Source: Caballeronia sp. LZ062 (lineage in GTDB: Bacteria > Pseudomonadota > Gammaproteobacteria > Burkholderiales > Burkholderiaceae). From it: DNA of 64,000 nt. The stretch lies in the NCBI RefSeq assembly GCF_031450785.1, contig NZ_JARTWB010000003.1, positions 665,576 through 729,575 of the forward strand, read 5' to 3'. The translations under genes and the position numbers were made by a program. The notes beneath the pieces were generated by a model. That model saw only the letters and a program-made list of their open reading frames with translations, was not told where the DNA came from and searched no databases. This document shows, in pieces, positions 42,959-51,695 of the stretch (positions are counted from its first letter, which is position 1; each line of letters starts with the position of its first letter).

Positions 42959-44002
42959 TCAACGTCCCGTGGATGCGGGCGGCGGTGGAACCTTGGATGT
43001 GGGCCTCGCTCCGCCGATGCCGAAGATCGCGCGCACGCGTTCGCCGCCTGCGAAAGCGAGCGATGCAAGCAGCAGGAAACCCCACGCGCAATCGCCGAAA
43101 AACTGCGAGACGCCGAGCAGGTTGAAGAGGCTCGACAAGAACTGGAGCACCGTCGCCGCGAGAAACACGCACACGATGCGTCCATAGCCGCCCGCCGGAT
43201 TGACGCCGCCCATCACTGCAATCAGGATCGCAATCAGAAGATAAGAGTTGCCGTAGTCCCATTTCGCGCTCGACGTGTGCGTCGCGCTGATGAGACCCGC
43301 AAGCGACGCCAGCACGCCGCACATGCCATACGTGAGGATCAACATGCGCGCGCGCGGAATGCCCGCGTAGAAGGCGGCCTTGGGATTCGTGCCCATCAAG
43401 TAGAGCCGCAGCCCGAACGGCGTGCGCCTGAGCACCCAGCCGAGCACAAGCACCGCCGCTACGAAGATCCAGAGCGAGATCGGCACCTGAAGGAAGGTCC
43501 CGTTGCCGATGTTCGAGAGCGGATCGACGTATTCGACGCGCACCGATGCCCCGTTGCTCAACACGACCGCAATGCCCGTAAAGAGCAATTGCGTGCCGAG
43601 CGTGCAAAGAATCGGCGTCAGCCTGAGCTTCGCGATGACCACGCCGTTCAGCAAGCCGCCGATCAATCCCATTGCCACGACGATGCCCGCGAATACCGCG
43701 GTATAGAGCGCCGGCGAATCGTCGGCGGAAACCATGTGCGGCAGAAGCATGGCGGCGACCATGCCCGACAGATTCGCCAGACCGACACCCGACAAGTCGA
43801 TGCCGCCATTGCCCGACACCATGGAAAGCATGATGCCGAGTGCAAGCAAGCCGAGTTCGGGCAATTGGCCGCCCATCGACTGGAGATTGTCGATATCAAG
43901 AAATTGGCCGTGCGAAAGCCACGTCGCGACGATCACCACCAGCACATTGACGCCGATCAGAAAGTTGAACTGCCTGTCAGCGAGCCACTTCGACGCTTTC
44001 AT
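42959..44002 (-). CDS. Sugar ABC transporter permease (RbsC-like), first permease
   Basis: 347 aa, RbsC-type with about nine helices. GIMLSMVSGNGGIDLSGVGLA matches the family motif with an inserted N, and LNGVVIAKLRLTPILCTLGTQLLFTG is also typical. It overlaps the ribokinase stop by 4 nt (ATGA). Partner of the permease at 39247; two different permeases in one operon is the Lsr/Rha-type arrangement. Confidence 0.92.
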   Translation of the reverse strand: MKASKWLADRQFNFLIGVNVLVVIVATWLSHGQFLDIDNLQSMGGQLPELGLLALGIMLSMVSGNGGIDLSGVGLANLSGMVAAMLLPHMVSADDSPALYTAVFAGIVVAMGLIGGLLNGVVIAKLRLTPILCTLGTQLLFTGIAVVLSNGASVRVEYVDPLSNIGNGTFLQVPISLWIFVAAVLVLGWVLRRTPFGLRLYLMGTNPKAAFYAGIPRARMLILTYGMCGVLASLAGLISATHTSSAKWDYGNSYLLIAILIAVMGGVNPAGGYGRIVCVFLAATVLQFLSSLFNLLGVSQFFGDCAWGFLLLASLAFAGGERVRAIFGIGGARPTSKVPPPPASTGR

Positions 44003-44934
44003 TGCGTCACGCTCCTTTCGCTGAGCAACGCATTGATTTCATCGAGGCGCGGCATCGAAGGCGCAGTCCCCGGCCGCGTCACTGAAATGCTCGCCAATGC
44101 GCATCCGAAGCGCACCGCATCGAGTGCGCTGTCGCCGCGTGCGAGCGCCGCCGCGAAGCCGCCGGTGAAGCCGTCGCCCGCGCCGGCGGTTTCGATCACG
44201 CGCCCGCATTCGAAGGCCGGCACAAGCACCGATTCATAGGCGCTATGCAATAGCGCGCCTGCTTCGCCCAACGTGATGATCGCCGCGCGTGCGCCCTTTC
44301 CCAAAAGCACGTCAGCCGCGCGGCGCGCGTCGTCGAGAGACTTGACTGCGATGCCGGTCAATGCCGCGGCTTCCGTTTCGTTTGGCGTGATGTAGTCGCA
44401 AAGCGGAAAGATATCGTCGTCGAGCGCAAGGGCGGGCGCGGGGTTGAAGACGGTGGTCACGCCATGTTTCCGTGCGAGTTCGAGTCCGCGTTTCGCGGCG
44501 GGAATCGGCTGCTCGAGCTGCGTGACGAAGACGGCTGCGCGTGCAATGTCCGCTTCGATGGCGTCCACGTCATCCGGCCCGAGCGTGCCTGCCGCACCGG
44601 ACGCGACGATGATCGCATTACCGCCGGTATTCTCATCGACGTAGATGTGCGCGGCGCCCGTCGCGATATCGTCTATCACGCTGGCCCGCGATGTAATGCC
44701 TTCGGCGGCCCACGTGGCTTGCGCGATCTTGCCGAACGCATCGTTGCCAATGCGCGTGCAGAAGATGACGTCGGCACCGGCGCGCGCGGCGGCGACGGCC
44801 TGATTCGAGCCCTTGCCGCCCGGCCCCATGGCGAACGCAGAGCCGGCGACGGTCTCGCCAAGCAAGGGCATGCGCTGTGCGCGAAAGGCAAGATCCGTCA
44901 CATAGATGCCGAGAATGACGACGCTGCCGCTCAT
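43999..44934 (-). CDS. Ribokinase-family (PfkB) sugar kinase
   Basis: 311 aa. PfkB motifs: GGKGSNQAVAAARAGADV near the N-terminus, FNPAPALALDDDIF, and the C-terminal anion-hole/catalytic Asp motif ETAGAGDGFTGGFAAAL (~250). Phosphorylates a sugar at the 5-position using ATP. With deoC in the operon, a deoxyribokinase role is likely but ribokinase cannot be excluded by eye. Overlaps both neighbours by 4 nt. Confidence 0.9.
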   Translation of the reverse strand: MSGSVVILGIYVTDLAFRAQRMPLLGETVAGSAFAMGPGGKGSNQAVAAARAGADVIFCTRIGNDAFGKIAQATWAAEGITSRASVIDDIATGAAHIYVDENTGGNAIIVASGAAGTLGPDDVDAIEADIARAAVFVTQLEQPIPAAKRGLELARKHGVTTVFNPAPALALDDDIFPLCDYITPNETEAAALTGIAVKSLDDARRAADVLLGKGARAAIITLGEAGALLHSAYESVLVPAFECGRVIETAGAGDGFTGGFAAALARGDSALDAVRFGCALASISVTRPGTAPSMPRLDEINALLSERSVTQ

Positions 44935-45404
44935 TGCGCGTCTCCCTGCGGTTCATCCGGCGCGAGTTGCACACCTTTCTTGAAGATGAAGCAGCCATAA
45001 CCGCGCGTCTCGCCTGACCTGATGACGCAATAGGCGTTCTTCGCGCGCTCGTAAAAGGCGAAGCGTTCGATGGGCCCGAATGGCAGTTCGCGGCCTTCCG
45101 CATGATTGACTTCCCGTTGCGCTTCACGCTGCACGGCAGGCAGCGCCGTAGCGTCGCCGACGACTTCCATCCGGCCTGCGGGATCGTCCACGAACGTGTC
45201 CAGCGGCATGACCGACAGAACCGCACGCACGACGCGCGGCGCATTCACGCCGTCGATACGCAATAGCTTGCCGAAAACGGTCTGGCGCGCCACGGAATCG
45301 GCCGGAAAATTGGCGTCGCAGATGACGACTTCGTCGCCGTGCCCCATCGCGGCGAGCGCGTAGAGAATGTCGGCGTTCAGAAGCGGATCGATGTTCTTCA
45401 GCAC
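44931..45404 (-). CDS. RbsD/FucU-family sugar mutarotase (GTG start)
   Basis: 157 aa. Family motifs: N-terminal LKNIDPLLNADILYALAAMGHGDEVVICDANFP with the catalytic His in GHGD, then FYERAKNAYCVIRSGETRGYGCFIFKKG at the end, which is of FucU type. It interconverts sugar anomers so the kinase receives the correct form. A GGAGGA (45411-45416) sits 6 nt before GTG 45404, which I take as the start rather than ATG 45422, whose codons run through that site. The stop overlaps the kinase start. Confidence 0.9.
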   Translation of the reverse strand: MLKNIDPLLNADILYALAAMGHGDEVVICDANFPADSVARQTVFGKLLRIDGVNAPRVVRAVLSVMPLDTFVDDPAGRMEVVGDATALPAVQREAQREVNHAEGRELPFGPIERFAFYERAKNAYCVIRSGETRGYGCFIFKKGVQLAPDEPQGDAQ

Positions 45405-45410
45405 AGCGTC

Positions 45411-45416
45411 TCCTCC
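45411..45416 (-). promoter_or_regulatory. Shine-Dalgarno deciding the FucU GTG start
   Basis: GGAGGA on the minus strand, 6 nt before GTG 45404-45402. The ATG at 45422 lies upstream of it and would translate through it. Confidence 0.65.
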
Positions 45417-45428
45417 ATGCATGGCGCG

Positions 45429-45441
45429 TCTCGTTTCGAGA
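45429..45441. repeat. Short hairpin with the core CTCGTTTCGAG
   Basis: TCTCG-TTT-CGAGA in the 75-bp gap between the aldehyde dehydrogenase and mutarotase genes. The 11-nt core is the same as in the two hairpins flanking the acyl-CoA dehydrogenase gene; flanks differ. Confidence 0.4.
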
Positions 45442-45479
45442 TCTGCGCCGTTGAACCTGATGAGTGTCAGTGCCGGGAA

Positions 45480-47870
45480 TCAATCTCCATACGGCACCCA
45501 GATATTCTTGACTTGCACGGCCTGGCGCAAGAAGGGCAAACCTTCACTCGATGCATCGAACCAGTCGAACAGGCGCCCGTGATCGACGAAGGTGCGCTTG
45601 AGATTGCCGACCGATTCGCGCTCGGCCATCGCCGACAGCGCCGCGCCATTGAAGCACCACAGCCCGTCCACGTCGTCGTGCTGGGCAAGCGTTTTGGCAA
45701 GCGCGCGCACGTCGCCGGTGACGATGTTGAGCGCGCCGCCGGGAACGTCCGACGTGTCCGCGATCTGATAGAAGTCAGTCGCCATGAGCGGGCAGGTCGC
45801 GCTCGGCACGGCGACCACCGTATTGCCAAGCGCAAGCGCGGGCGCGATCAGCGAGACGAAGCCGAGCAACGGTGCCTCGTCAGGACACACGACGCCGATC
45901 ACGCCTAGCGGCTCGTGCATGGCCAAGGCGACGCCGTGCAGCGGCGGCGCGTGCACGGCGCCATCGAACTTGTCCGCCCACGCAGCGTACGTGAACAGAC
46001 GCGAGATCGACGCATCGACTTCACGTTTCGCATCGCTTTCACTCGAACCCGCGCGCACGACGAGCTGCCGCGCGAATTCGTCCGACCGTGCGCTCAGATT
46101 TTCCGCTAGGTAATACAGCACCTGAGCGCGGTTGTGCGCGCTCGCGGCCGCCCACTTCGTCATGCCGCGCGCTGCCGCCACTGCATTGCGGATATCCTTG
46201 CGATTGCCTTCGGCCACTTCGCCGACGATGTCGCCCGACGGCGCGCGAACGAGCCGCGAATAACCGCTATCGGGCCTTGCCTGCTTGCCGCCGATGAAGA
46301 GCTTCGCCGTGCGGTCGATGGCGCTGACGTTCGGCGTATCGATCATAGAGTCGGATTCCGCAGGCGGCGCTTCCTTCTCGCCCCGCATCGGCAGCTTGGA
46401 CCATGCGCGCGGCTTCAGATATTCGTGAATGCCCTCGCGCCCGCCTTCGCGTCCGAAGCCGGATTCGCGATAGCCGCCGAAGCCCACGGCTGCATCGAAG
46501 AGATTCGTCGCGTTGATCCACACGACACCGCATTGCAGGCGCGGCGCCACGTCCAGCGCGCGGCTGATGTTTTCGCTCCACACGCTCGCGGCGAGGCCGT
46601 AACGCGTGTTGTTCGCGAGCGCGACCGCTTCGTCGGGCGTGCGGAAATTCATCGAAACAAGCACGGGACCGAAGATTTCCTCTTGCGCCAGCGTCGAAGC
46701 GGGCGCGACGTTGGTCACCAATGTCGGCGCAAAGAATGCCCCGCCTTCCGGCAGCGTGAGACGCGATGGCTGATGAATCTCGCAGCCTTCGCTCTTCCCT
46801 TTCGCCACGAGCGCGCGGATACGTTCGAGCTGCACGTCGTCGACAATGGCGCTCATGTCGACGCCCTTGTCGAGCGACGGCCCCACGCGCAGCGTTTCCA
46901 TGCGGCGCTTGAGCTTGTCGATGAAGCGCGCTTCGATGCCTTCCTGCACGAGCAAGCGCGAACCCGCGCAGCACACTTGGCCTTGATTGAACCAGATTGC
47001 ATCGACGACGCCTTCGACAGCCGAATCGATATCGGCATCGTCGAAAACGATGAACGGCGACTTGCCGCCCAGTTCCAGCGTGAGCGATTTACCCGAGCCC
47101 GCCGTCGTCGCGCGAATCTGACGGCCCACTTCGGTCGAGCCGGTGAACGCAATCTTCGCGACGCGCGGATGTTCGACGAGCGCCGCGCCCGTGCGGCCAT
47201 CGCCGGTGACGACGTTCAGCACGCCCTTGGGCAAGCCGGCGCGGTGCGCAAGCTCCGCGAAGAGCAAGGCCGTCAGCGACGTGTATTCCGCCGGTTTCAG
47301 CACGACGCAATTGCCGAGCGCGAGCGCGGGCGCGATCTTCCATGCAAGCATCAGCAGCGGGAAGTTCCACGGCACGATCTGGCCGATCACACCGAGCGGC
47401 GCCCAGTCCGCGAACTCGCGATCCTGCAGTTGCGCCCAGCCTGCATGATGCAGAAAGTGCCTTGAAACAAGGGGAATATCGATGTCGCGCGACTCACGGA
47501 TCGGCTTGCCGTTGTCGAGCGATTCGAGCACGGCAAAAAGGCGGCTATGCCTCTGCACCATGCGCGACAGTGCATACAGATGCCGCGCACGGCCCGCGCC
47601 GCCGATGCCTTGCCATGATTCCAGCGCGTGATGCGCGGCCTGCACGGCGGCATCCACATCGGCGCTTGCACCCTGCGCGATCGACGCGAGCACGCGGCCC
47701 GTCGCGGGCTCGCGCGAATCGAAGCGATTGTCGTCCGCCCCGTCACGCCATGCGCCGTCGATGAAATGACCGAAGCGGCCGCCGTGTTGTTCGAGCCATG
47801 CGCGCACGGCGCGATCGTCTTCCGGTGCGGGTCCGTATTCCATCGAAGAAAAGTATTCGGCTACGCTCAT
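45480..47870 (-). CDS. Two-domain aldehyde dehydrogenase, ALDH16-like
   Basis: 796 aa, versus ~480-500 for a normal ALDH. Domain 1 (~1-485) is complete: PWNFPLLMLAWKIAPALALGN, catalytic Glu in LTLELGGKSPF, catalytic Cys in NQGQVCCAGSR, EEIFGPVL, and the GYRESGFGREGG end. Domain 2 (~500-796) repeats the ALDH NAD-fold (LFIGGKQARPDSGYSRLVRAP, LGVIGVVCPDEAPLLGFVSLIAPALALGN) but lacks the LELGGK Glu and the catalytic Cys region. It ends in VKNIWVPYGD. This is the architecture of ALDH16. Likely oxidises the acetaldehyde released by DeoC (inference). Start ATG 47870, 26 bp after deoC; the longer frame to 48311 is antisense-like and rejected. Confidence 0.9.
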   Translation of the reverse strand: MSVAEYFSSMEYGPAPEDDRAVRAWLEQHGGRFGHFIDGAWRDGADDNRFDSREPATGRVLASIAQGASADVDAAVQAAHHALESWQGIGGAGRARHLYALSRMVQRHSRLFAVLESLDNGKPIRESRDIDIPLVSRHFLHHAGWAQLQDREFADWAPLGVIGQIVPWNFPLLMLAWKIAPALALGNCVVLKPAEYTSLTALLFAELAHRAGLPKGVLNVVTGDGRTGAALVEHPRVAKIAFTGSTEVGRQIRATTAGSGKSLTLELGGKSPFIVFDDADIDSAVEGVVDAIWFNQGQVCCAGSRLLVQEGIEARFIDKLKRRMETLRVGPSLDKGVDMSAIVDDVQLERIRALVAKGKSEGCEIHQPSRLTLPEGGAFFAPTLVTNVAPASTLAQEEIFGPVLVSMNFRTPDEAVALANNTRYGLAASVWSENISRALDVAPRLQCGVVWINATNLFDAAVGFGGYRESGFGREGGREGIHEYLKPRAWSKLPMRGEKEAPPAESDSMIDTPNVSAIDRTAKLFIGGKQARPDSGYSRLVRAPSGDIVGEVAEGNRKDIRNAVAAARGMTKWAAASAHNRAQVLYYLAENLSARSDEFARQLVVRAGSSESDAKREVDASISRLFTYAAWADKFDGAVHAPPLHGVALAMHEPLGVIGVVCPDEAPLLGFVSLIAPALALGNTVVAVPSATCPLMATDFYQIADTSDVPGGALNIVTGDVRALAKTLAQHDDVDGLWCFNGAALSAMAERESVGNLKRTFVDHGRLFDWFDASSEGLPFLRQAVQVKNIWVPYGD

Positions 47871-47896
47871 GAGGCTTCTGTCTGTAGTGGCTCGGT

Positions 47897-48904
47897 TCAG
47901 GCGACCGGATGACGGTTGAAGGCCGAATAGCGCCCGCTCACATGATGTTCGAGTTGACGCTCGATATCGGCAAGCAAACTGGACGCGCCGATGCGAAACA
48001 GGTCCGCCTCGAGCCATTCGCGCCCAAGCTCTTCCTTCATGAGAATTTGGTACTGCAGCGCCGTTTTCGCGTTGGACACCCCGCCCGCCGGCTTGAAGCC
48101 GATGGCCACGCCCGTGCGCGTCAGATATTCGCGAATCATGCGCACCATCACGAGCGAGACGTCGAGCGTGGCATTGACGCCTTCCTTGCCCGTGGATGTC
48201 TTGATGAAATCCGCGCCCGCCATCATGCAGATCATCGACGCCTTGGCGATGTTCGACAGCGTGCGAATGTCGCCGGTACCGAGAATCGCCTTCACGTGCG
48301 CGTCGCCGCACGCCGCGCGAAAGTCGCGCATTTCGTTATAGAGGGCTCGCCAGTTGCCGGTCAGCACATGCTCGCGCGTGACCACGATGTCGATTTCTTT
48401 GGCGCCGTCGGCAACGGATGCTTCGATTTCGCGCAGCTTGAGCGGATGCGGATTGAGGCCCGCAGGAAAGCCGGTGGAAACAGCCGCAACGGGAATGCCG
48501 CTATCGGCCAGCGCCTCCACCGCAGTCTTGACGAAGCGGTGATAGACGCACACCGCGCCGGTCGTGATCGGCTGGTCCGACATGCCGAGCGCGTCGAGCA
48601 AGTCTTCCCGCAGTGGGCGGCGCGCTTTCGCGCAGAGGCGTTGAACGCGCGCGGTGGTGTCGTCGCCGCTCAGCGTCGTCAGGTCGATGCAGGTGATCGC
48701 CTTGAGCAGCCACGCTGCTTGCGCGTCTTTCTTGACGGAGCGGCGCAAGCCGAAGCTCGCCGCCCGGCGCGCGACGGCGGACTGGTTCACGCGCAGCCCT
48801 TCGAGCCAGGCGAGGTCGAACGGAACGCCGGGATTGCGCGCGCTCGTGGCCGCCAAAGCCGTTCCCGGCCACGCGACGATGGACTTCGATGCGGTTTCCA
48901 ACAT
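47897..48904 (-). CDS. deoC: Deoxyribose-phosphate aldolase (long form)
   Basis: 335 aa. Class I aldolase: Schiff-base Lys in DFIKTSTGKEG, second Lys in IGFKPAGGV, and KEIDIVVTREHVLTGNW with the conserved Asp. Longer than E. coli DeoC (~259 aa) and like the eukaryote-type DERA, with an extra N-terminal helix region. Splits 2-deoxyribose-5-phosphate into glyceraldehyde-3-phosphate and acetaldehyde. First gene of the operon, starting 73 bp from a perfect palindrome. ATG 48904 (MLETASKS) is preferred to GTG 48937; neither has a strong ribosome site. Confidence 0.93.
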   Translation of the reverse strand: MLETASKSIVAWPGTALAATSARNPGVPFDLAWLEGLRVNQSAVARRAASFGLRRSVKKDAQAAWLLKAITCIDLTTLSGDDTTARVQRLCAKARRPLREDLLDALGMSDQPITTGAVCVYHRFVKTAVEALADSGIPVAAVSTGFPAGLNPHPLKLREIEASVADGAKEIDIVVTREHVLTGNWRALYNEMRDFRAACGDAHVKAILGTGDIRTLSNIAKASMICMMAGADFIKTSTGKEGVNATLDVSLVMVRMIREYLTRTGVAIGFKPAGGVSNAKTALQYQILMKEELGREWLEADLFRIGASSLLADIERQLEHHVSGRYSAFNRHPVA

Positions 48905-48977
48905 GAGATCGTGTCGCTGTCTGCTTGCGCAACGCACAACAGCTTTCTGATAGATTGATCTCAGTTTAACGCATGGT

Positions 48978-48993
48978 TGTTACGATCGTAACA
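48978..48993. promoter_or_regulatory. 16-bp perfect palindrome upstream of deoC (likely DeoR-type operator)
   Basis: TGTTACGATCGTAACA equals its own complement and lies 73 bp upstream of the deoC ATG, in an AT-richer pocket. The convergent DeoR-family gene at the far end of the operon is the obvious candidate ligand. A partial half-site GTTGTTATAAT lies at ~38409-38419 before that regulator gene, suggesting autocontrol. Confidence 0.6.
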
Positions 48994-49041
48994 TAGGGAA
49001 AGTGCGGAGGCGCGCCGGTCCGGCGTACCGGCGCGCCGTGG

Positions 49042-50400
49042 TCACGCAGTATGCGCTTCAGCCTCGCGCGCTGGCGAGCTGCGTCCTGCCGGCCTCGCGA
49101 GACCGAGATGGCTGCGCAGCGTCGTACCCTCGTAAGCACGGCGGAAAATGCCGCGTCGCTGCAAGATCGGCACGACGCCCTCCGTGAACGCTTCCAGCCC
49201 GTCCGGCAGCACGTCCGGCATCAGATTGAAACCGTCGGCCGCGCCATTCTCGAACCAGTGCGCAATGTCGTCGGCCACCTGTTCCGGCGTGCCGACGATC
49301 ACGCGATGCCCGCCGCCGCCCGCAAGCGCGCGCACCAGCTCGCGCACCGTGTAACCGTGCGTGCGCGCCTGCGCGAGCGTCGCGTTGAAGAATGTGTGAT
49401 TGCCGTTGCCGTCGTTGGGCAGCGGCAGATCGGCAGGCAGGCGCGCATCGAGCTTCAGCGAATCGACCGGCACGCCGAGTGTTCCCGCGAGCCGGTTGAG
49501 GCTGTAGCGCCATGGAATTAGATCGACGAGTTCATCGCGACGGCGCAGTGCCTCGCTTTCCGTCGCGCCGATGATCGTCGTCAGCCCCGCCAGAACCTTG
49601 ACGGCGTTCGGGCCGCGTCCGTAGCGCGCCGCACGCTCGTTGAGGTCGGCGCGGTAGGCGCGCGATTCGTCGAACGACTGCGATGCCGAAAACACCGCTT
49701 CTGCGTGACGCGCGGCCAGATCGCGTCCATCGCCCGATGCGCCTGCCTGCACCAGCACCGGATGCCCCTGCGCTGAACGCGGAAGGTTGAGCGCGCCCTG
49801 CACGCCGAAAAAGCGCCCGCGGTGCTGCGCGGGATGCAGCTTGTCCAGATCGACGAAAATTCCGCTCGTCTTGTCCGCCACGAGCGCATCGTCTTCCCAG
49901 CTATTCCATAGCGACTTCATCAGCGTCGCAAATTCATCCGCGCGGGCATAGCGTTCCGCGTGCTGCGGAACCGCGTCGAGACCGAAATTGCGCGCGGACG
50001 GCAGATCGGCCGTCGTCACGATGTTCCAGCCGGCGCGCCCGCCGCTGATCAGATCGAGCGTCGCAAACCGCCGCGCGATGTTGTACGGCTCGTTATAGCT
50101 CGTCGACGCCGTGGCGATCAGGCCGATATGCGTCGTCGCCGCGGCCACGCTCGTCAGCAGCATCGTCGGTTCGAGCGCGGTGATCGGGCGCATGTCGAGC
50201 TGATCGGAGATCGCGGCGTTGTCCGCTAAGAAGATCGCGTCGAGGCACGCGCGCTCGGCGGTCTGCGCGAGCCGCACGTAGTGATTCACGTCGATGAACG
50301 CGCGCGGATCGGCTTGCGGCACGCGCCACGCCGACGGCACGAAGCCCGAATGCAGCGCGTTGATGTTGAGATGCAACTGGCGCGGAAAAGGTGCGCTCAT
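49042..50400 (-). CDS. LLM-class flavin-dependent monooxygenase (NtaA/SnaA/DszA family)
   Basis: 452 aa. TIM-barrel luciferase-like fold: HLNINALHSGFVPSAWR, AERACLDAIFLADNAA, LEPTMLLTSVAAATTHIGLIAT, TSYNEPYNIARRFATLDLISGGRAGWNIVTT (family hallmark), and HPVLVQAGASGDGRDLAARHAEAVF. Uses FMNH2 and O2 to oxidise organosulfur, nitrilotriacetate-type or similar compounds. Last gene of an operon with a peptide-type ABC importer and a DszC-like enzyme. FMNH2 must come from a separate reductase; none is in the operon. Confidence 0.92.
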   Translation of the reverse strand: MSAPFPRQLHLNINALHSGFVPSAWRVPQADPRAFIDVNHYVRLAQTAERACLDAIFLADNAAISDQLDMRPITALEPTMLLTSVAAATTHIGLIATASTSYNEPYNIARRFATLDLISGGRAGWNIVTTADLPSARNFGLDAVPQHAERYARADEFATLMKSLWNSWEDDALVADKTSGIFVDLDKLHPAQHRGRFFGVQGALNLPRSAQGHPVLVQAGASGDGRDLAARHAEAVFSASQSFDESRAYRADLNERAARYGRGPNAVKVLAGLTTIIGATESEALRRRDELVDLIPWRYSLNRLAGTLGVPVDSLKLDARLPADLPLPNDGNGNHTFFNATLAQARTHGYTVRELVRALAGGGGHRVIVGTPEQVADDIAHWFENGAADGFNLMPDVLPDGLEAFTEGVVPILQRRGIFRRAYEGTTLRSHLGLARPAGRSSPAREAEAHTA

Positions 50401-50438
50401 GACGGGTCACTCCGTTTCGATGATGATGGCCGCGGCGC

Positions 50439-51662
50439 TCAAAACACCCGCCCTTCGGTCAGATGCGTGGTCACGCCGTTCAGCTCGAAATCGCCGATCA
50501 CGCGCGATTTGTGCAGTAGCGGGTTGTGGCTGAAGATCGTGCGCAGATTGCGCCAGTGGCGGTCGAAGTTGTGCGCGCGCGAGGTGGCCGACGCCCCGCC
50601 CGCTTCGAACATGCGTTCGGCCGCCTGCAACGCGAGCTTGCTGACGACGAGCTGCGTGCGCGCCGTGACGAGCGCGCCTTCGAGCACGAGTGCATCGGCG
50701 TTCGGGTCGCCGTCGCGCACCGCACGCGACGAGCGGTCGAGCGCGCGCGCGTTCTCGCGCACGAGCGCGTCGATTGCGTGACTGTGCGACGACAGATCGC
50801 CCACGACCTGCTGGATGAACGCGTCTTCCCGCGCGGACGGCGCCGGGCTATGCAAGGCGGGGCGTCCGTGTTTCAGCACATAGCGTTTGGCATCCGCAAG
50901 CACGTTGCGCACGATGCCCGCCGCCACCGCCACCAGATGCAACTGCCGCAGCGCGCCGCCGTGACGGCCCGCGAGCGTCGTCAGATTGCGCGGCGCGATT
51001 TCGTCCGCCTGCACGCGCAGCGATTCGAACACCAGACTGCCGCTCGCCGTCATGCGCTGGCCCATGCCGTCCCAGTCGTCCAGTACTTGCAGGCCTTCGC
51101 GCCGCACCGGAACGATCGCGACGACCGGTTCGCCGCGCTCGTCCTGCACGTTGAGCCGCGCGTAGTCCGCGAATGCCGTGCCCGTCGCGTAGTACTTGCG
51201 CCCGCTCAGGCGGAAATGTTCGCCGTCGCGCGTGAGCTGCGTCGTGATCTCGCCCGGACGGGACGTGCCCGCTTCGGTCGACGCTCCGCCGAAAATCGCG
51301 CCATCGACGATGCGCTCGATCTGCAATGTGTTGAACGGCGTGCGAGGCGAAAGCAGCAACGCTTCGGTCTGATCGAAGTGAATGCGCAGCGCATGGGCCA
51401 CATTGCTTTCGTGCGCGGCGAGCGTCGAGATGACATGGAACACGTCTTCGAGCGAGCCGCCGAGACCGCCCCATTCCACCGGCAGACGCAGCTTGCCCAA
51501 GCCTGACGCCCGAAAGCGCGCGAACGCTTCGAAGGGCAATTCGCGGCGCAGTTCGCGGGCGGCGGCTTCTTCGCCCATCTCACGGGCGAGCGCAGGCAGC
51601 GCATCGAGCGCGTCGTGCAGTGCGTGATCCGGCTCTGTGCGCAGGCGTGCGAGTGTCGACAT
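50439..51662 (-). CDS. Acyl-CoA-dehydrogenase-fold monooxygenase (DszC/SfnB-like)
   Basis: 407 aa. ACAD fold with GLGKLRLPVEWGGLGGSLEDVF, FRLSGRKYYATGTAFADYARL (the SfnB/DszC form of the flavin region), DDWDGMGQRMTASGSLVFE, and the C-terminal HNFDRHWRNLRTIFSHNP (typical of DszC/SfnB/HpaB-like oxygenases). No acyl-CoA-type catalytic base is obvious. Expected to act as an FMN-dependent oxygenase on the imported compound, together with the LLM enzyme. 33-bp and 38-bp gaps to its neighbours indicate one operon. Confidence 0.9.
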   Translation of the reverse strand: MSTLARLRTEPDHALHDALDALPALAREMGEEAAARELRRELPFEAFARFRASGLGKLRLPVEWGGLGGSLEDVFHVISTLAAHESNVAHALRIHFDQTEALLLSPRTPFNTLQIERIVDGAIFGGASTEAGTSRPGEITTQLTRDGEHFRLSGRKYYATGTAFADYARLNVQDERGEPVVAIVPVRREGLQVLDDWDGMGQRMTASGSLVFESLRVQADEIAPRNLTTLAGRHGGALRQLHLVAVAAGIVRNVLADAKRYVLKHGRPALHSPAPSAREDAFIQQVVGDLSSHSHAIDALVRENARALDRSSRAVRDGDPNADALVLEGALVTARTQLVVSKLALQAAERMFEAGGASATSRAHNFDRHWRNLRTIFSHNPLLHKSRVIGDFELNGVTTHLTEGRVF

Positions 51663-51695
51663 CGTTCTTCCTTGTTGATGATTCGTGCAGATAGG

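Noticed and set aside
45480..48311. 943-codon version of the aldehyde dehydrogenase starting at 48311
   Set aside because: The extra 147 codons lie within deoC in another frame; the ALDH N-terminus MSVAEYFSSMEYGPAP starts at 47870.
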